Shown here one piece after another: positions 9,475 to 17,805 of a DNA stretch of 55,937 nucleotides. The notes beneath the pieces were generated by a model. The model was not told where the DNA came from. It saw nothing but the letters and a program-made list of their open reading frames with translations, and ran no database searches. Source of the DNA: Raoultibacter timonensis. GTDB taxonomy: Bacteria > Actinomycetota > Coriobacteriia > Coriobacteriales > Eggerthellaceae. The stretch spans positions 137,746 through 193,682 of the forward strand of contig NZ_LT964679.1 of NCBI RefSeq assembly GCF_900240215.1. Direction: 5' to 3'. The translations under genes were made by a program, and so were the position numbers. The stretch's first letter is position 1, and each line of letters begins with the position of its first letter.

Positions 9475-11103
9475 ATGCAGGGACAAAACATTTCACGGAG
9501 GAATTTCCTCGGTTTAAGCGCTGTCGGTGTGGCCGCTGCTGCGGGGATGGGTTTGGCCGGTTGCTCCCCGAAGCAGGCTGAGGGCGCGAGCGGCGCTGCG
9601 CAGGGTAAAGCGGTGAACAGCTCGGGCATCGAGGTCGACCCCTCGAAGATCACGGAAACCATCGAGTGCGAGATCTTGGTCGTCGGCGGCGGCTTCGCCG
9701 GCTTGGCGGCTGCGGTTCAGGCTGCTGAAAACGGGGACGATGTTATTCTCATCGAGGCCCAAACAACGCTTGGCGGCAACGGACAGGGTGTTGAGGGCAC
9801 GTTCGCCGTCGACTCGAAGTACCAGAAGGAACAGGGCATCACCGTCGATCGCTCGATCATCATGCACGAGGAGCTGGGCAAAGCCCAGTGGGTTCCGAAC
9901 GGTTTGTTCTACAAGGATCTCATGGAGAATTCGGCAGACAACATCCAGTGGGCCGTTGAAACGTGCGGTTCGGTTATCAGCGGTCTGATCGACAACTATC
10001 CGTGCGGCGCGGTTGCCGGCAGCGTCAATACGTTCCATTGGTGGGAGGATGGCGCAGCGTACGTCGGCTACATTCAGCCGATGGAAAAGAAGCTTCGCGA
10101 ATACGGGGCAAGCATCGATCTGAACACCCGGGGCCTCGAGTTCAGCTATGCGGAAGACGGTTCCATTGCGGGCGTGATAGCGCTCGATGCGTTCGGCGAC
10201 CTTGTCGAATACGCCGCCAAGGCAATCATCATAGCAACGGGTGGCTTTGCGGACGACGACAAGCGCTTGAAGAAGCTGGGATTCAGCATGGATACGCTCG
10301 AGCGCATCGGCACCCCCGGCCACTACGGCGACGGCGTCAACATGGCGCTCGCGGCAGGCGCCTCCGAGTTCAACGGCGTATGCTACCTGAAGTACAACCG
10401 TATCAGCCATGGAGACGTCGAGATATTCGGGCCGTTGTGGACGGGTTTCTGCTTCGGCGGACCGTTCCTGTGGCTGAACGAGGATTGCGAGCGCTTCGTT
10501 GATGAAAGCATGGCCCTTCGCGTCGGCAACGTGGTCACGCAGTCGGCTCCTATCCACAATCAGCCTAATTGCACGGCGCTGAGCGTGTTCGATCAAACCG
10601 TGTTCGATCAGAAGATCGCCGAAACCAAAGACATGGCAGACGAGTGGGCGGTAAGCGTCGAAGAGCAGTGGCAGACCATTCTGGAAACGGGCGACGACGG
10701 TTTTATGGCCGACACCCTCGACGAGCTTGCGGAGAAGGCCGGCGTCGATGCGGCAGCCTTGAAGGCGGCGGTCGACGAGTACAACGCGGCGTGCGCTGCG
10801 GGAGTCGATAGCCTGTTCGGCAAGGATAAGGAATACCTTCAGGAGATCAGCACGCCTCCCTTCTACATCAGCCGTATTCACGAGGTGATGGAGGGTCCCT
10901 TGGGCGGCGTGGTGACCGACCGCACGTTCCGCCCCTTGCTCGAAGAGGGGGGACGCATCGAGAACGTGTTCGTGATCGGCCTCGACGGTATCATGCTCTA
11001 TCGCGACGTGTACCCGATGGACGTTCCGGGATCGGCGAGCGCGGAATGCCTGAACGGCGGCCGCGTATCGGCCAACGAGGCTCACAAGCTCATCAAGGGG
11101 TAG
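9475..11103 (+). CDS. Secreted FAD-dependent reductase, fumarate reductase flavoprotein type
   Basis: FAD-binding oxidoreductase of the fumarate/urocanate reductase superfamily, 542 residues, likely on the outer face of the membrane. The N-terminus has a Tat-like SRRNFLGLS motif followed by the lipobox LAGC, so it is probably an exported lipoprotein folded with FAD. The dinucleotide motif VVGGGFAGLAAA appears near residue 65, with IEA at the end of the second strand. The C-terminus has GPLGGVVTD in place of the common HHTMGG-type motif, so its substrate probably differs from fumarate. No haem or FMN domain is attached. AGGAGG lies 6 bases before the second ATG at 9475; the ATG at 9472 is too close. 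It follows the small lipoprotein gene and is probably controlled by the LuxR protein at 7.2 kb. Substrate unknown. Confidence 0.88.
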   Translation: MQGQNISRRNFLGLSAVGVAAAAGMGLAGCSPKQAEGASGAAQGKAVNSSGIEVDPSKITETIECEILVVGGGFAGLAAAVQAAENGDDVILIEAQTTLGGNGQGVEGTFAVDSKYQKEQGITVDRSIIMHEELGKAQWVPNGLFYKDLMENSADNIQWAVETCGSVISGLIDNYPCGAVAGSVNTFHWWEDGAAYVGYIQPMEKKLREYGASIDLNTRGLEFSYAEDGSIAGVIALDAFGDLVEYAAKAIIIATGGFADDDKRLKKLGFSMDTLERIGTPGHYGDGVNMALAAGASEFNGVCYLKYNRISHGDVEIFGPLWTGFCFGGPFLWLNEDCERFVDESMALRVGNVVTQSAPIHNQPNCTALSVFDQTVFDQKIAETKDMADEWAVSVEEQWQTILETGDDGFMADTLDELAEKAGVDAAALKAAVDEYNAACAAGVDSLFGKDKEYLQEISTPPFYISRIHEVMEGPLGGVVTDRTFRPLLEEGGRIENVFVIGLDGIMLYRDVYPMDVPGSASAECLNGGRVSANEAHKLIKG

Positions 11104-11126
11104 CGGCTCCCGATCGGCTTTGCTTG

Positions 11127-11160
11127 CGGCGGACTCCGGCGGGGTCCGCCGTTTTTGTTT
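11127..11160 (+). terminator. Rho-independent terminator
   Basis: CGGCGGAC pairs with GTCCGCCG around a short loop and is followed by TTTTTGTTT. It ends the lipoprotein-flavoprotein transcript. Confidence 0.88.
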
Positions 11161-11280
11161 CCGGAGATTTGTCAAAGCTGCGCGGAGATGCGTTTGGTAT
11201 GGTTGTGTCAGTTTGCCGCCATGTCGTTGCGCGCGCAAAACGCTGTGTCGTATGGGTATGCCGAAGGAGCTTTGATTCCG

Positions 11281-12183
11281 ATGAAAATCGATCGCATGTT
11301 CAAAATCGTCTACCTGCTCATGGGCCGTGACAGGATGACGGTCGGCGAGCTCGCCGAGCATCTCGAGGTCTCGACGCGCACCGTCCATCGCGATATCGAA
11401 TCGCTCATGCAGGCGGGCATTCCCCTCTACACGAGCCGCGGATCCGAGGGCGGCGTGTCGCTCATGGACGGATTCGTGCTCGACAAAACGGTGCTTTCGG
11501 GGGAGGAGCAAGCGCAGGTTCTGCTAGGATTGCAGAGCCTTCCGAGAGACGGGGCCCTCGATGACACGGCGCTGAGGAAGTTGAAAGCGCTGTTCGGGGG
11601 GCCAGAATCCGATTGGATCGAAGTCGACTTCTCGCGGTGGGGCTACAAGCAGAAGGACGATACCCGGTTCGAAACCCTGCGCAGCGCCATCCTTCTCGAG
11701 CAGTCGATCCGATTTCGCTATGCGAGCTCGCACGGCTCGATAACCGAGCGGGAGGCTTACCCGCTCAAGCTCGTGTTCAAGTCGAGGGCGTGGTACCTGC
11801 AGGCGTTCTGCCTCATGCGCAACCAGTACCGAACGTTCAGAGTGACTCGGATGATCGACATCGGATTCGGCGACGGACACTTCGATCGGGACCGCTTCGA
11901 CGTTCCGAAGCTCGAGGCGGAAGGCCCGCGCTCCTTTGAGCTGGTCACGCTCGAGCTCGTGTTCGAACCCCACGTGGCCTCGCGGGTGTACGACGAGTTC
12001 GACGTCGATGCGATCGAGGTGTCGGACGAGGGCGGGCTGCACGTGTACACCCCGTACCCCGACGGGCCATACCTGTATGATCTGCTCTCGTCGTTCGACA
12101 GCGCGGTCGAGGTGCTCCAGCCCGAATGCGTGAGGAGGCATCTGGCGGGGAAGGGCGTTGCCGATTCCGCTCGCCGTATATGA
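11281..12183 (+). CDS. WYL-domain transcriptional regulator (YafY type)
   Basis: Cytoplasmic DNA-binding regulator of 300 residues. An N-terminal DeoR-like winged helix (KIDRMFKIVYLLMGRDRMTVGEL..., VSTRTVHRDIESL) is followed by a WYL ligand-binding domain (LEQSIRFRYASSHG, AYPLKLVFKSRAWYLQAFC, YRTFRVTRM) and a C-terminal WCX-like part. The frame is open back to 11155, but MKIDRMFK is the classical family start and an AAGGAG lies 12 bases upstream, so I chose 11281. A perfect 12-bp inverted repeat spans its stop codon, just before the DUF3788 gene, and could be its operator. WYL proteins often respond to nucleic-acid or small-molecule ligands; nothing here shows which. Confidence 0.87.
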   Translation: MKIDRMFKIVYLLMGRDRMTVGELAEHLEVSTRTVHRDIESLMQAGIPLYTSRGSEGGVSLMDGFVLDKTVLSGEEQAQVLLGLQSLPRDGALDDTALRKLKALFGGPESDWIEVDFSRWGYKQKDDTRFETLRSAILLEQSIRFRYASSHGSITEREAYPLKLVFKSRAWYLQAFCLMRNQYRTFRVTRMIDIGFGDGHFDRDRFDVPKLEAEGPRSFELVTLELVFEPHVASRVYDEFDVDAIEVSDEGGLHVYTPYPDGPYLYDLLSSFDSAVEVLQPECVRRHLAGKGVADSARRI

Positions 12184-12203
12184 CACACAGCTGTCATATA
12201 CGG
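12174..12203. promoter_or_regulatory. 30-bp perfect palindrome, putative operator
   Basis: CCGTATATGACA and TGTCATATACGG are perfect inverted copies separated by CACAGC. The left arm contains the stop codon of the WYL regulator, and the site ends 40 bases before the DUF3788 start. There is no T-run, so an operator for the WYL protein seems more likely than a terminator. Confidence 0.55.
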
Positions 12204-12243
12204 TGCGGGACAATGGGGCGAACCACGCTTGAGAGGAGACGCA

Positions 12244-12672
12244 ATGGACTGGAACGAGCGGTATTCGGCTGAAGACCAGCCGAGCTTGAAGGCTATAGAC
12301 GAGTTCGTGAACACGGAGCTGTGGTCGGATATGAATACGTTTCTGCGGGAAAGCTACGGGGTCGAGCCCGAAACGTCCTACAGCTGCTGTTCGGGGCAGC
12401 CGGGCTGGAACGTGAAGTACCGCAAGGCGGGCCGATCGCTGTGCACGCTGTACCCGATGGAGGGCTTCTTCATCGCGCTCGTGGTCATCGGCAACAAGGA
12501 GTACGACGAGGTGCTCGAGGTCATCCCCGAATGCACGCCGTACACGCGGGCGCTGTTCGAGCGAACGCAGCACAGCGCGGGCGGGCGCTGGCTCATGATC
12601 AACGTGACCGATGAGGCCATCCTCGACGATGCGAAGCGGCTCGTGCAGGTGCGCCGGAAGATCAAGCGCTGA
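12244..12672 (+). CDS. DUF3788 family protein
   Basis: Small cytoplasmic protein of 142 residues that I match to DUF3788 from the pattern CSGQPGWNVKYRKAGRSLCTLYP and the following hydrophobic strand. The function of the family is unknown. It has a beta-alpha layout, no signal peptide and no membrane segment. GAGAGGAG lies just upstream of the ATG at 12244; an earlier in-frame ATG at 12229 lies before that site and is less likely. It sits 40 bases behind the palindrome at the end of the WYL regulator gene and 62 bases before the alkyltransferase-like gene, so regulation by the WYL protein is plausible. Confidence 0.78.
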   Translation: MDWNERYSAEDQPSLKAIDEFVNTELWSDMNTFLRESYGVEPETSYSCCSGQPGWNVKYRKAGRSLCTLYPMEGFFIALVVIGNKEYDEVLEVIPECTPYTRALFERTQHSAGGRWLMINVTDEAILDDAKRLVQVRRKIKR

Positions 12673-12734
12673 GGCGGCGATCGCCGGCTTTCGCCGATCG
12701 TGCTACCATATGCTCCGACGGGGGTGAAGACAGC

Positions 12735-13145
12735 ATGTTCAAGGAAGTCAAAGATGTCGAAGACGGTAAAGCTCCGGGTCTGATCGACATGGACGAAACG
12801 TTCTTCGAGCGCGTATACGAGCAGGTGGCGCGGGTGCCCGAGGGTGCGGTATGCACGTACGGCACCATCGCGGAGCTTGCGGGATACCCGAGGGCTTCTC
12901 GCGAAGTCGGCTTTGCCATGAGCCGCGCCTTGAGCGAATGGGACCTTCCGTACCACCGCATCGTCAACGCCAAGGGAACCCTTGCGCCGGCTTATGCGTT
13001 CGGCGGCAAGGACAAGCAGCGCGAGCTTCTTGAAAGCGAGGGCGTGACGTTCGTGGACGAAGAGACCATCGACATGAAAAAGCATCGCTGGCCGCCCGAT
13101 CCCGTTTCGGGCGAATCGGAGCCCGAGCAGCTTTCCCTGCTGTAG
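12735..13145 (+). CDS. Alkyltransferase-like (ATL) DNA-lesion-binding protein, no catalytic Cys
   Basis: 136-residue member of the MGMT/Ogt DNA-binding family. The helix-turn-helix region (YEQVARVPEGAVCTYGTIAELAGYPRASREVGFAM) is well conserved. The active-site motif PCHR of true methyltransferases reads P-Y-H-R here (Y73), so it cannot accept an alkyl group. Proteins with this replacement (usually Trp or Ala) bind O6-alkylguanine and hand it to nucleotide excision repair. Tyrosine at this site is a less common variant. A GGGGTGAAG ribosome site precedes the ATG. It stands alone between the DUF3788 and rhomboid genes. Confidence 0.85.
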   Translation: MFKEVKDVEDGKAPGLIDMDETFFERVYEQVARVPEGAVCTYGTIAELAGYPRASREVGFAMSRALSEWDLPYHRIVNAKGTLAPAYAFGGKDKQRELLESEGVTFVDEETIDMKKHRWPPDPVSGESEPEQLSLL

Positions 13146-13270
13146 GCGCTTCGATCGTGCCGCCCTCGCTGTGCCGCTAACGAATGGATGACGGGGGGCG
13201 ATTGGCGGCGACCGCGCCGATGCGTCGTGGTACCATGATGCGATTGTGTTGCGCAGCCAAGGAGCGAGCT

Positions 13271-14059
13271 TTGCCGATAAGAGTCGATAACGAACCCCGA
13301 ATCAACCGAACCGTCATTGATGACGACCAGCTGAAGAAGATGCTCTCATCGAGCAAGCCGTCGTTTCTCCAGCAGAACAAGTTCCGCATCGTAACGCTGG
13401 TTCTTATCGCTATCAACGTGATCGTATTCGCGATCGAGGCCGTGCTTGCCGGTTTCAGGGTGAGCATCCCTACGACCGTGCTCGTTGACATGGGAGCGAT
13501 GTACGCGCCCCTGATCCAATCGGCCACCGATCTGTACCGATTCGTCACACCGATGTTTCTGCACGTCGATCTCATGCATCTGGCGTTCAACATGGTTGCG
13601 CTTTACAGCGTAGGCGAAGTGCTCGAGCGGGTGCTCGGGCGCGGCAACTTCCTGCTGCTGTACTTCATCGGAGGCATCACCGGCAACGCGATTTCCTACG
13701 CGTCGAGCGTGTTTCTGCCCGGGCAGGCGGTCGTGAGCGCCGGTGCGTCTACAAGCGTGTTCGCCCTCTTCGTGGCGGTGGCGCTCCTGGGCTTGCTCCA
13801 CAAGGGAAATCGCAGGTACTTTTCGCAGTACAGCAAGAGCATGCTCAGCATCATAGCCATCAACGTCGTCTACACCTTCCTGGTGCCGAGCATATCGATC
13901 AGTGGACATTTGGGCGGAGCGCTCGGCGGTCTGATCGCCATGTTCATGATCCCGAGCAAGAACCTGCGGGTGCCTGTAGCGGTTCGGGTCGTCGTTGCCG
14001 TAGCGTGGGTCGCCTCACTCGGATGGCTCGCGGTGTCGCAGGGGATCGTAGGATCGTAG
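13271..14059 (+). CDS. Rhomboid-family intramembrane serine protease
   Basis: Multi-pass membrane protease, 262 residues from the chosen start. Hallmarks are the loop with HVDLMHLAFNM, the catalytic serine in SAGASTSVFAL, and the catalytic histidine in ISGHLGGALGG. About six hydrophobic segments surround them. The serine motif is GAST rather than the more common GASG. The frame is open to an ATG at 13184, but a well-spaced AAGGAG (13259-13264) points to the TTG at 13271, giving a short charged cytoplasmic N-terminus. The substrate cannot be predicted. It is transcribed alone and is convergent with the VanZ-like gene. Confidence 0.86.
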   Translation: MPIRVDNEPRINRTVIDDDQLKKMLSSSKPSFLQQNKFRIVTLVLIAINVIVFAIEAVLAGFRVSIPTTVLVDMGAMYAPLIQSATDLYRFVTPMFLHVDLMHLAFNMVALYSVGEVLERVLGRGNFLLLYFIGGITGNAISYASSVFLPGQAVVSAGASTSVFALFVAVALLGLLHKGNRRYFSQYSKSMLSIIAINVVYTFLVPSISISGHLGGALGGLIAMFMIPSKNLRVPVAVRVVVAVAWVASLGWLAVSQGIVGS

Positions 14060-14140
14060 GCTTGCAGGCGCGCGAAGCAGGTTGCGGTGCCTTGCATCCG
14101 GTTTGGTTCGCCGGCGGGGTCGGGCGGCTTTTGCCGCCGT

Positions 14141-14569
14141 TCATCCCGCGGGGTGTTCCCATGCGGGACTGACGAACTCATCCACTTTCTTGATGAGCGG
14201 ATACCCTGTGGCGGCGCCCACTACCGCTCCAACGGCGTTGGCGAGCCAATCACCCGGCGAAAGCGCATAGTCGAAGGCAAGGAAGGCAAGCGCCTCGTAA
14301 GCGACTCCGACGAGCCCTGCGAGAATAGCCGCCATAATGCACGCCGAGGCGAGCGGCATGTGCTGCCACAGTGCGTTGACGAGCACGATGCTCAGGACTG
14401 CGAATCCAAGAACGCTGCCAAGGGGCGAGGGAATGCCGAGGTTCGGCCCCGCGATGAGGACGACGCCCGTCCAGGCGAAAACCAGCACCCAGCGCATGAC
14501 GGTAAGGGCTTTCGGCCTCTTGTTCGGCATCGGCGTGCTCATTGCTCTGTTCGACGAATCGTGTTCCAT
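14141..14569 (-). CDS. VanZ-like small membrane protein
   Basis: 142-residue protein with about four transmembrane segments. The C-terminal part (FDYALSPGDWLANAVGAVVGAATGY) has the Asp-x-x-x-Asn-x-x-Gly arrangement seen in VanZ-like proteins. VanZ-type proteins are linked to low-level teicoplanin resistance and envelope functions, but most members have no known role. The first ATG has no clear ribosome site; an internal ATG ten residues later is an alternative start. It is convergent with the rhomboid gene and divergent from the disulfide reductase gene. Confidence 0.65.
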   Translation of the reverse strand: MEHDSSNRAMSTPMPNKRPKALTVMRWVLVFAWTGVVLIAGPNLGIPSPLGSVLGFAVLSIVLVNALWQHMPLASACIMAAILAGLVGVAYEALAFLAFDYALSPGDWLANAVGAVVGAATGYPLIKKVDEFVSPAWEHPAG

Positions 14570-14770
14570 GCTGAAACCCTACCACGGGCTTTCGGCGGCA
14601 TCGAGCGCAGCGCGCTCCTGTGCCCGTTTCGTTATGTAATCTAAACGCTTACGTTTCGGCAGCGATACCCGTCCGTGCATTGCGCCTACGCCTTTTTTCG
14701 CGCACCCTGAAACCATACATTGCGTTCGAATTCAAACGAGAGCGCACCGTGGCCTTCGAAGGAGCAGACG

Positions 14771-16111
14771 ATGGAAAAATACGATGTTGTGGTAATCGGA
14801 TCGGGGCCGGGCGGTGCTGCCGCGGCCTACGCGCTCAAAGACGGCGGTAAACGGGTCGCGCTCGTCGAGGACGATCTGTGGGGCGGCACCTGCCCCAACC
14901 GGGGGTGCGACCCGAAGAAGATGCTCGTAAGCGGCATGGAGGTGGTGGAGCGCAACAACCAGATGCTCGGAAGGGGGTTCTCCCTCATCGAATCGATCGA
15001 CTGGCCCGAGCTCATGGCTTTCAAGCGCTCGTACACCGATCCGTTTCCCCGGTCGTTCAAAAAGGGCGTCGAGGCATACGGCATCGACGCCATCGAGGGA
15101 TCGGCGCGCTTCGTCGGCGACAACCGCATCGAGGCGGGCGACGCTGTCATCGAGGCGGACGCATTCGTCATCGCAACGGGGCAGCGGCCGAGCATCCTCG
15201 GCATCGAGGGCAGCGAGCATCTCCTCACCAGTACCGATTTCCTCGACATGGACGAGCTGCCGAAACGCATGGCGTTCCTCGGTGCGGGCTACATAGCATT
15301 CGAGCTGGCGGCCATCGCGAGCGCGGCGGGCAGCGAAGTCACCATCGTCCACCACAACGACAGGCCCCTGAAGGGCTTCGACTCCGATCTGGTAGACAGT
15401 TTGGTCGAAGCGTACGAGGACAGGGGCATTTCGTTCGCGTTCGATGTGGACGTCGAAGCGATTGCGGAAGACGAACGGGGCTACCTGCTTCGAGGAAGGG
15501 GCTCGGGCGATCGGGAGTATGTCGAGCGGTTCGACTGCGTGGTAGGCGCGACGGGGCGCATCCCCAACGTCGAGGCGCTCGATCTGGAAAACGCCCATGT
15601 CAACTACGATGGACACGGCATAACGGTCGACGGCTTCCTTCAAACGTCGAACCCGGCGGTCTACGCGTGCGGCGACGTCGTCGCCAAGAAGGCCCCGAAG
15701 CTCACGCCGACCGCTTCGTTCGAAGGCGCCTACCTTGCGCGGCGCATCCTCGGGAGCGCAGCCGAGCCCTTGGCGTATCCGCCCATCGTCTCGATCGTGT
15801 ACGGGAGCCCGAAGCTCGCCCAGGTCGGAGTGAGTCCAGCGGAGGCGGCCGAGCGCGACGGGTCGTACAAGCTCGATGAGATGGACCTTACGAACTGGTT
15901 CACGTACCGCCGCATCGGGGAGCCCGTCTCGAAGGTGAAGCTCGTGCACGAAGGCGATCGGCTCGTAGGCGCCAGCGCCCTGAGTTCGCAAGCCGATGCG
16001 CTGATCAACCATCTGGCGATACTGATCGACAACGCTATCGTGCATGAGGATTTCAATCGGATGATTCTCGGTTCGCCGACGCTTGCGAGCGATCTGCCCT
16101 CGCTCGTCTAG
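14771..16111 (+). CDS. FAD/NAD(P)-dependent pyridine nucleotide-disulfide oxidoreductase
   Basis: Cytoplasmic class I flavoprotein disulfide reductase, 446 residues. The FAD motif VVIGSGPGGAAAAYAL starts the protein, and the redox pair is C41-C46 in GGTCPNRGCDPKK. An NAD(P) motif AFLGAGYIAFELA occurs near residue 175 and the second FAD contact VYACGDVV near residue 300. The C-terminal dimer domain is present, but the His-Glu dyad that normally protonates the active site (HPTxxE) reads SPTLASD, so the usual acid-base residues are missing. That argues against a standard glutathione or mercuric reductase. AAGGAG lies 8 bases before the ATG; the longer frame from 14720 lacks such a site. A strong terminator follows. 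Confidence 0.87.
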   Translation: MEKYDVVVIGSGPGGAAAAYALKDGGKRVALVEDDLWGGTCPNRGCDPKKMLVSGMEVVERNNQMLGRGFSLIESIDWPELMAFKRSYTDPFPRSFKKGVEAYGIDAIEGSARFVGDNRIEAGDAVIEADAFVIATGQRPSILGIEGSEHLLTSTDFLDMDELPKRMAFLGAGYIAFELAAIASAAGSEVTIVHHNDRPLKGFDSDLVDSLVEAYEDRGISFAFDVDVEAIAEDERGYLLRGRGSGDREYVERFDCVVGATGRIPNVEALDLENAHVNYDGHGITVDGFLQTSNPAVYACGDVVAKKAPKLTPTASFEGAYLARRILGSAAEPLAYPPIVSIVYGSPKLAQVGVSPAEAAERDGSYKLDEMDLTNWFTYRRIGEPVSKVKLVHEGDRLVGASALSSQADALINHLAILIDNAIVHEDFNRMILGSPTLASDLPSLV

Positions 16112-16129
16112 CGCGGCCGAACATAGCGA

Positions 16130-16175
16130 AGCGGTGCCCCGTTGCGGATCGGATCCGAGCGGGGCACCGCTCGTT
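16130..16175. terminator. Strong bidirectional terminator hairpin
   Basis: AGCGGTGCCCCG pairs perfectly with CGGGGCACCGCT (12 bp) and is followed by CGTTTG. It separates the disulfide reductase gene from the convergent DUF5996 operon end. Confidence 0.8.
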
Positions 16176-16245
16176 TGCGCCTGATGACAAGCTTATGGGT
16201 GCGACATGCGGTGGTTTTGCCGCGCCGTCGTGCGACAGCGTCCTT

Positions 16246-17139
16246 TTACGCGAAGAGCGGTGCAGTGAACCACTCCTTCTTCTCCCAGTCGCCCCTGTTC
16301 GAAAGCGCGTGGAACGCCTCTTCGAAGAACTGCTTGATCTCGCCTTCGGGGTCGTTCGCGTCGAGCGCCCGTTCGAGCGGCAGGAAGTATTCTGCCTTCT
16401 CGGTGCTGTAGAAGCCGAGCGACGAGGGGCTGAGCGTATGCGAGAGGTCTTCCTCGACGAACGGGTAGGGCAGCACGAAGAAGCTCGGATTGTCTTCGGC
16501 CTCGTCGCCCGGCCAGAACCCGAACTCGATGAGTTCCTCGTCGAAGGCGACCTTTTCGATGATGCCCTCGCCCGGGAAGGGTGCCGGCTTGCCGCTGTAC
16601 AGGACGCCGGTTACATCGAACGTTCCCCAGAACAGGTTCGGCAAAGCGGTTTTGCAGCGGAATCCCGAGAGGAAACCGAGGATGATTCGGTACGCGAACG
16701 CGAACATGCCAAAACCTTCGATAGCTTCGCCCGCATCATAGCGACGCGGTTCGGTGTTCTCATCGAAGGGCGTGGTGACGCTCATTTCTTGGGGCACGGG
16801 ATTGATGCGGACATCCGCACCGATATCTTCGAACATGCGTTGGAAGTCGGCGTAGTACTCGGCGATGGATCGCCCGTCGCGCAGCCCGAAGGAGCTTTGC
16901 TTCCCGTTGGTGCTCGCAGCGGTTACGGTCGAGTCGAAGAGGTCGATCGTGACGGTGCACGCCGCACCCGAATACGGCACGAGGCCGGTGGTGAACCCCC
17001 GGGCAGTCAGCGGAAGGGTGACCTGCTGCCATTCGGGTTGCGCGGGCATTTCGGCGAGTTTGAACTTGCCGAGCATCTGCGAGACGAGGTGTATCGTTTG
17101 TGCGGTGCTCGCCCAGGATGAGTAGGTGGTTGCTTTCAT
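16246..17139 (-). CDS. DUF5996 family protein
   Basis: 297-residue cytoplasmic protein that I match to DUF5996 from the pattern TIHLVSQMLGKFKLA near the start, LPLTARGFTTGLVPY, FGLRDGRSIAEYYADF, and FWGTFDVTG. The family has no known function. It contains no signal peptide or membrane segment. AGGAGAC precedes the ATG. The gene lies 9 bases after the permease gene and is the last cistron of the hydrolase-transporter operon. Its co-occurrence with an osmolyte-type transporter is not something I can explain from known biology. Confidence 0.75.
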   Translation of the reverse strand: MKATTYSSWASTAQTIHLVSQMLGKFKLAEMPAQPEWQQVTLPLTARGFTTGLVPYSGAACTVTIDLFDSTVTAASTNGKQSSFGLRDGRSIAEYYADFQRMFEDIGADVRINPVPQEMSVTTPFDENTEPRRYDAGEAIEGFGMFAFAYRIILGFLSGFRCKTALPNLFWGTFDVTGVLYSGKPAPFPGEGIIEKVAFDEELIEFGFWPGDEAEDNPSFFVLPYPFVEEDLSHTLSPSSLGFYSTEKAEYFLPLERALDANDPEGEIKQFFEEAFHALSNRGDWEKKEWFTAPLFA

Positions 17140-17148
17140 GTCGTCTCC

Positions 17149-17805
17149 TTAATCGAAGGTTTTTTCTCGGTTGTCGGGCGCATCGGCCCCGGTGCGCTCC
17201 AGTCGCTTCTCCACCAGCTTCAGAAGGGCGTCGGCGATGATGGCGAGGCCTCCTGCGAGGATTGCGCCCCAGAGGATCTTGACGGTGTTCATAGTCCTCA
17301 GGCCGTCGAAGAGCAAGGTGCCGATGCCGCCCGCGTTGATGAGCGCGGCGATGGTGATGATGCCGATCGTCGAGACGGCGGAGAGCCGAATGCCGGTGAA
17401 CAGGACCTTCTTGGCAAGCGGCAGCCTGATCTTGACGAGGATCTGCATCGTGCTCATGCCCATGCCGGTGGCGGCTTCGATGATGGCGGGGTCGACGCCT
17501 TCGAGTCCCGCGAGGAAGTTGCGCAGCAGAAGGTACTGGTTGTAGGTGACCAAGACGATGAGGGCCGTGGTGGTTCCCAGTCCCGTCAGCGGGATGAGCA
17601 GCACGAACAACGCCAGGCTCGGGATGGAGTAGATGATCGAGAAGAGGTAGGTGAGCACGCGCGCGAGCGTTTTCGAGTACATCGACGCGATCGTGAGAAC
17701 CGCTGCGACGGCGAGCGATACGACAAGCGTTATCACGAGCAGCTCGAGATGCTGGAGCAGGGGAGTGAGCAGCTTGTCGGGATAGGAGATGAGGTAGTCG
17801 ATCAT
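17149..17805 (-). CDS. OpuC-type ABC transporter permease
   Basis: Inner-membrane permease of a glycine betaine/carnitine/choline-type ABC transporter, 218 residues with about five to six membrane spans. The coupling motif is seen in PAIIEAATGMGMSTMQILVKIRLPLAKK, as expected for a binding-protein-dependent permease. A longer frame runs upstream through the ATPase gene, but GGAGG lies 7 bases before the ATG at 17805, and that ATG overlaps the ATPase stop by ATGA. It pairs with the ATPase and the fused permease/binding protein. The organisation permease + ATPase + permease-binding protein matches OpuC/OsmU-type importers. Confidence 0.88.
   Translation of the reverse strand: MIDYLISYPDKLLTPLLQHLELLVITLVVSLAVAAVLTIASMYSKTLARVLTYLFSIIYSIPSLALFVLLIPLTGLGTTTALIVLVTYNQYLLLRNFLAGLEGVDPAIIEAATGMGMSTMQILVKIRLPLAKKVLFTGIRLSAVSTIGIITIAALINAGGIGTLLFDGLRTMNTVKILWGAILAGGLAIIADALLKLVEKRLERTGADAPDNREKTFD

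Noticed and set aside
9514..11511. 665-codon frame antisense to the flavoprotein
   Set aside because: The plus-strand flavoprotein has a Tat signal, FAD motif and ribosome site; the antisense product has no recognisable features.
14732..16045. 437-codon frame antisense to the disulfide reductase
   Set aside because: Shadow of a clear FAD/NAD(P) enzyme.
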